DNA from: Falsiroseomonas selenitidurans
Lineage (GTDB): Bacteria > Pseudomonadota > Alphaproteobacteria > Acetobacterales > Acetobacteraceae
Direction of reading: 5' to 3'
NCBI RefSeq assembly: GCF_012103215.1
Contig: NZ_JAAVNE010000030.1
Span: 1-64,000 of the forward strand
DNA: 64,000 nucleotides
Every line of letters starts with the position of its first letter. Positions within the stretch are counted from its first letter, which is position 1. A program made the position numbers and the translations under genes. Below, piece by piece: positions 63,983-64,000 of the stretch. Under the pieces are notes generated by a model. It saw nothing but the letters and a program-made list of their open reading frames with translations, searched no databases and had not been told where the DNA came from.

Positions 63983-64000
63983 ATGGCCACCTTCCAGTTC
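63983..64000 (+). CDS. atpC: ATP synthase F1 subunit epsilon, 5' end only
   Basis: Only six codons (MATFQF) before the window ends. The position after atpD and the MATFQF start match alphaproteobacterial epsilon subunits. There is no clear Shine-Dalgarno beyond GGGGTAG at 63973-63979. Confidence 0.75.

Overview
The window is high-GC (roughly 70%) DNA from an alphaproteobacterium, most likely an Acetobacteraceae member of the Roseomonas type. Evidence includes the F1-only ATP synthase operon (atpHAGDC without F0 genes), the SRP RNA-dnaX-ybaB-recR block, separate pheA and hisC-tyrA loci, many orphan Bug/TctC substrate-binding proteins, and a DUF29 relic. The crtC and crtD genes with PpsR and a bacteriophytochrome suggest a (facultative) aerobic anoxygenic phototroph. 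No puf or bch genes lie inside the window, so phototrophy itself is inferred.

Layout. 0-7 kb is housekeeping: an incomplete GWA-D-domain protein, a lipoprotein and NudC on the minus strand, then SRP RNA, dnaX, ybaB, recR, a YihY membrane protein, DUF3830 and FKBP. 7-10.5 kb holds a small catabolic operon: TctC-like binding protein, 3-hydroxybenzoate 6-hydroxylase-like monooxygenase and class II aldolase. 10.5-18.2 kb is a light-responsive block. A ppsR-bphP-bphO operon diverges from crtD-crtC across an intergenic region carrying a perfect PpsR operator (TGT-N12-ACA) that overlaps a TTGACA -35; a small membrane protein and a soluble cytochrome c follow. 18.2-25.8 kb is a second catabolic region: Pht5-like and TctC-like binding proteins, a class II aldolase, a questin-oxidase-like protein, two amidohydrolases and a cysteine hydrolase. 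25.8-28.3 kb has tRNA-Arg(CCG), pheA, a membrane cytochrome c and a hisN-like phosphatase that seems to begin with CTG. 28.4-34.3 kb is yejABEF. 34.3-46.9 kb mixes a hydroxyacid dehydrogenase, MarR regulator, M17 aminopeptidase, glycosyltransferase, methyltransferase, a five-repeat protein of unknown function flanked by inverted intergenic repeats, a hybrid histidine kinase and an amidohydrolase. 47-52 kb has a NMT1-type binding protein and a tripartite tricarboxylate transporter operon (tctC, a racemase-fold protein lacking both catalytic cysteines, and a TctA-TctB fusion). 52-59 kb has a phosphoesterase, an acyltransferase, metX, hisC, tyrA, a frameshifted DUF29 gene and an MFS transporter. 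The window ends in atpHAGDC.

Themes. The strongest functional unit is the far-red/redox control module (PpsR, a kinase-less BphP1-type phytochrome and its biliverdin-making heme oxygenase) facing the carotenoid genes it should control. The least explained features are the five-fold ~118-residue repeat protein and a family of roughly 150-200 bp composite palindromic intergenic elements (three copies). Two copies converge on that gene and two abut stop codons. Other hairpin repeats lie between ybaB and recR and between yejA and yejB.
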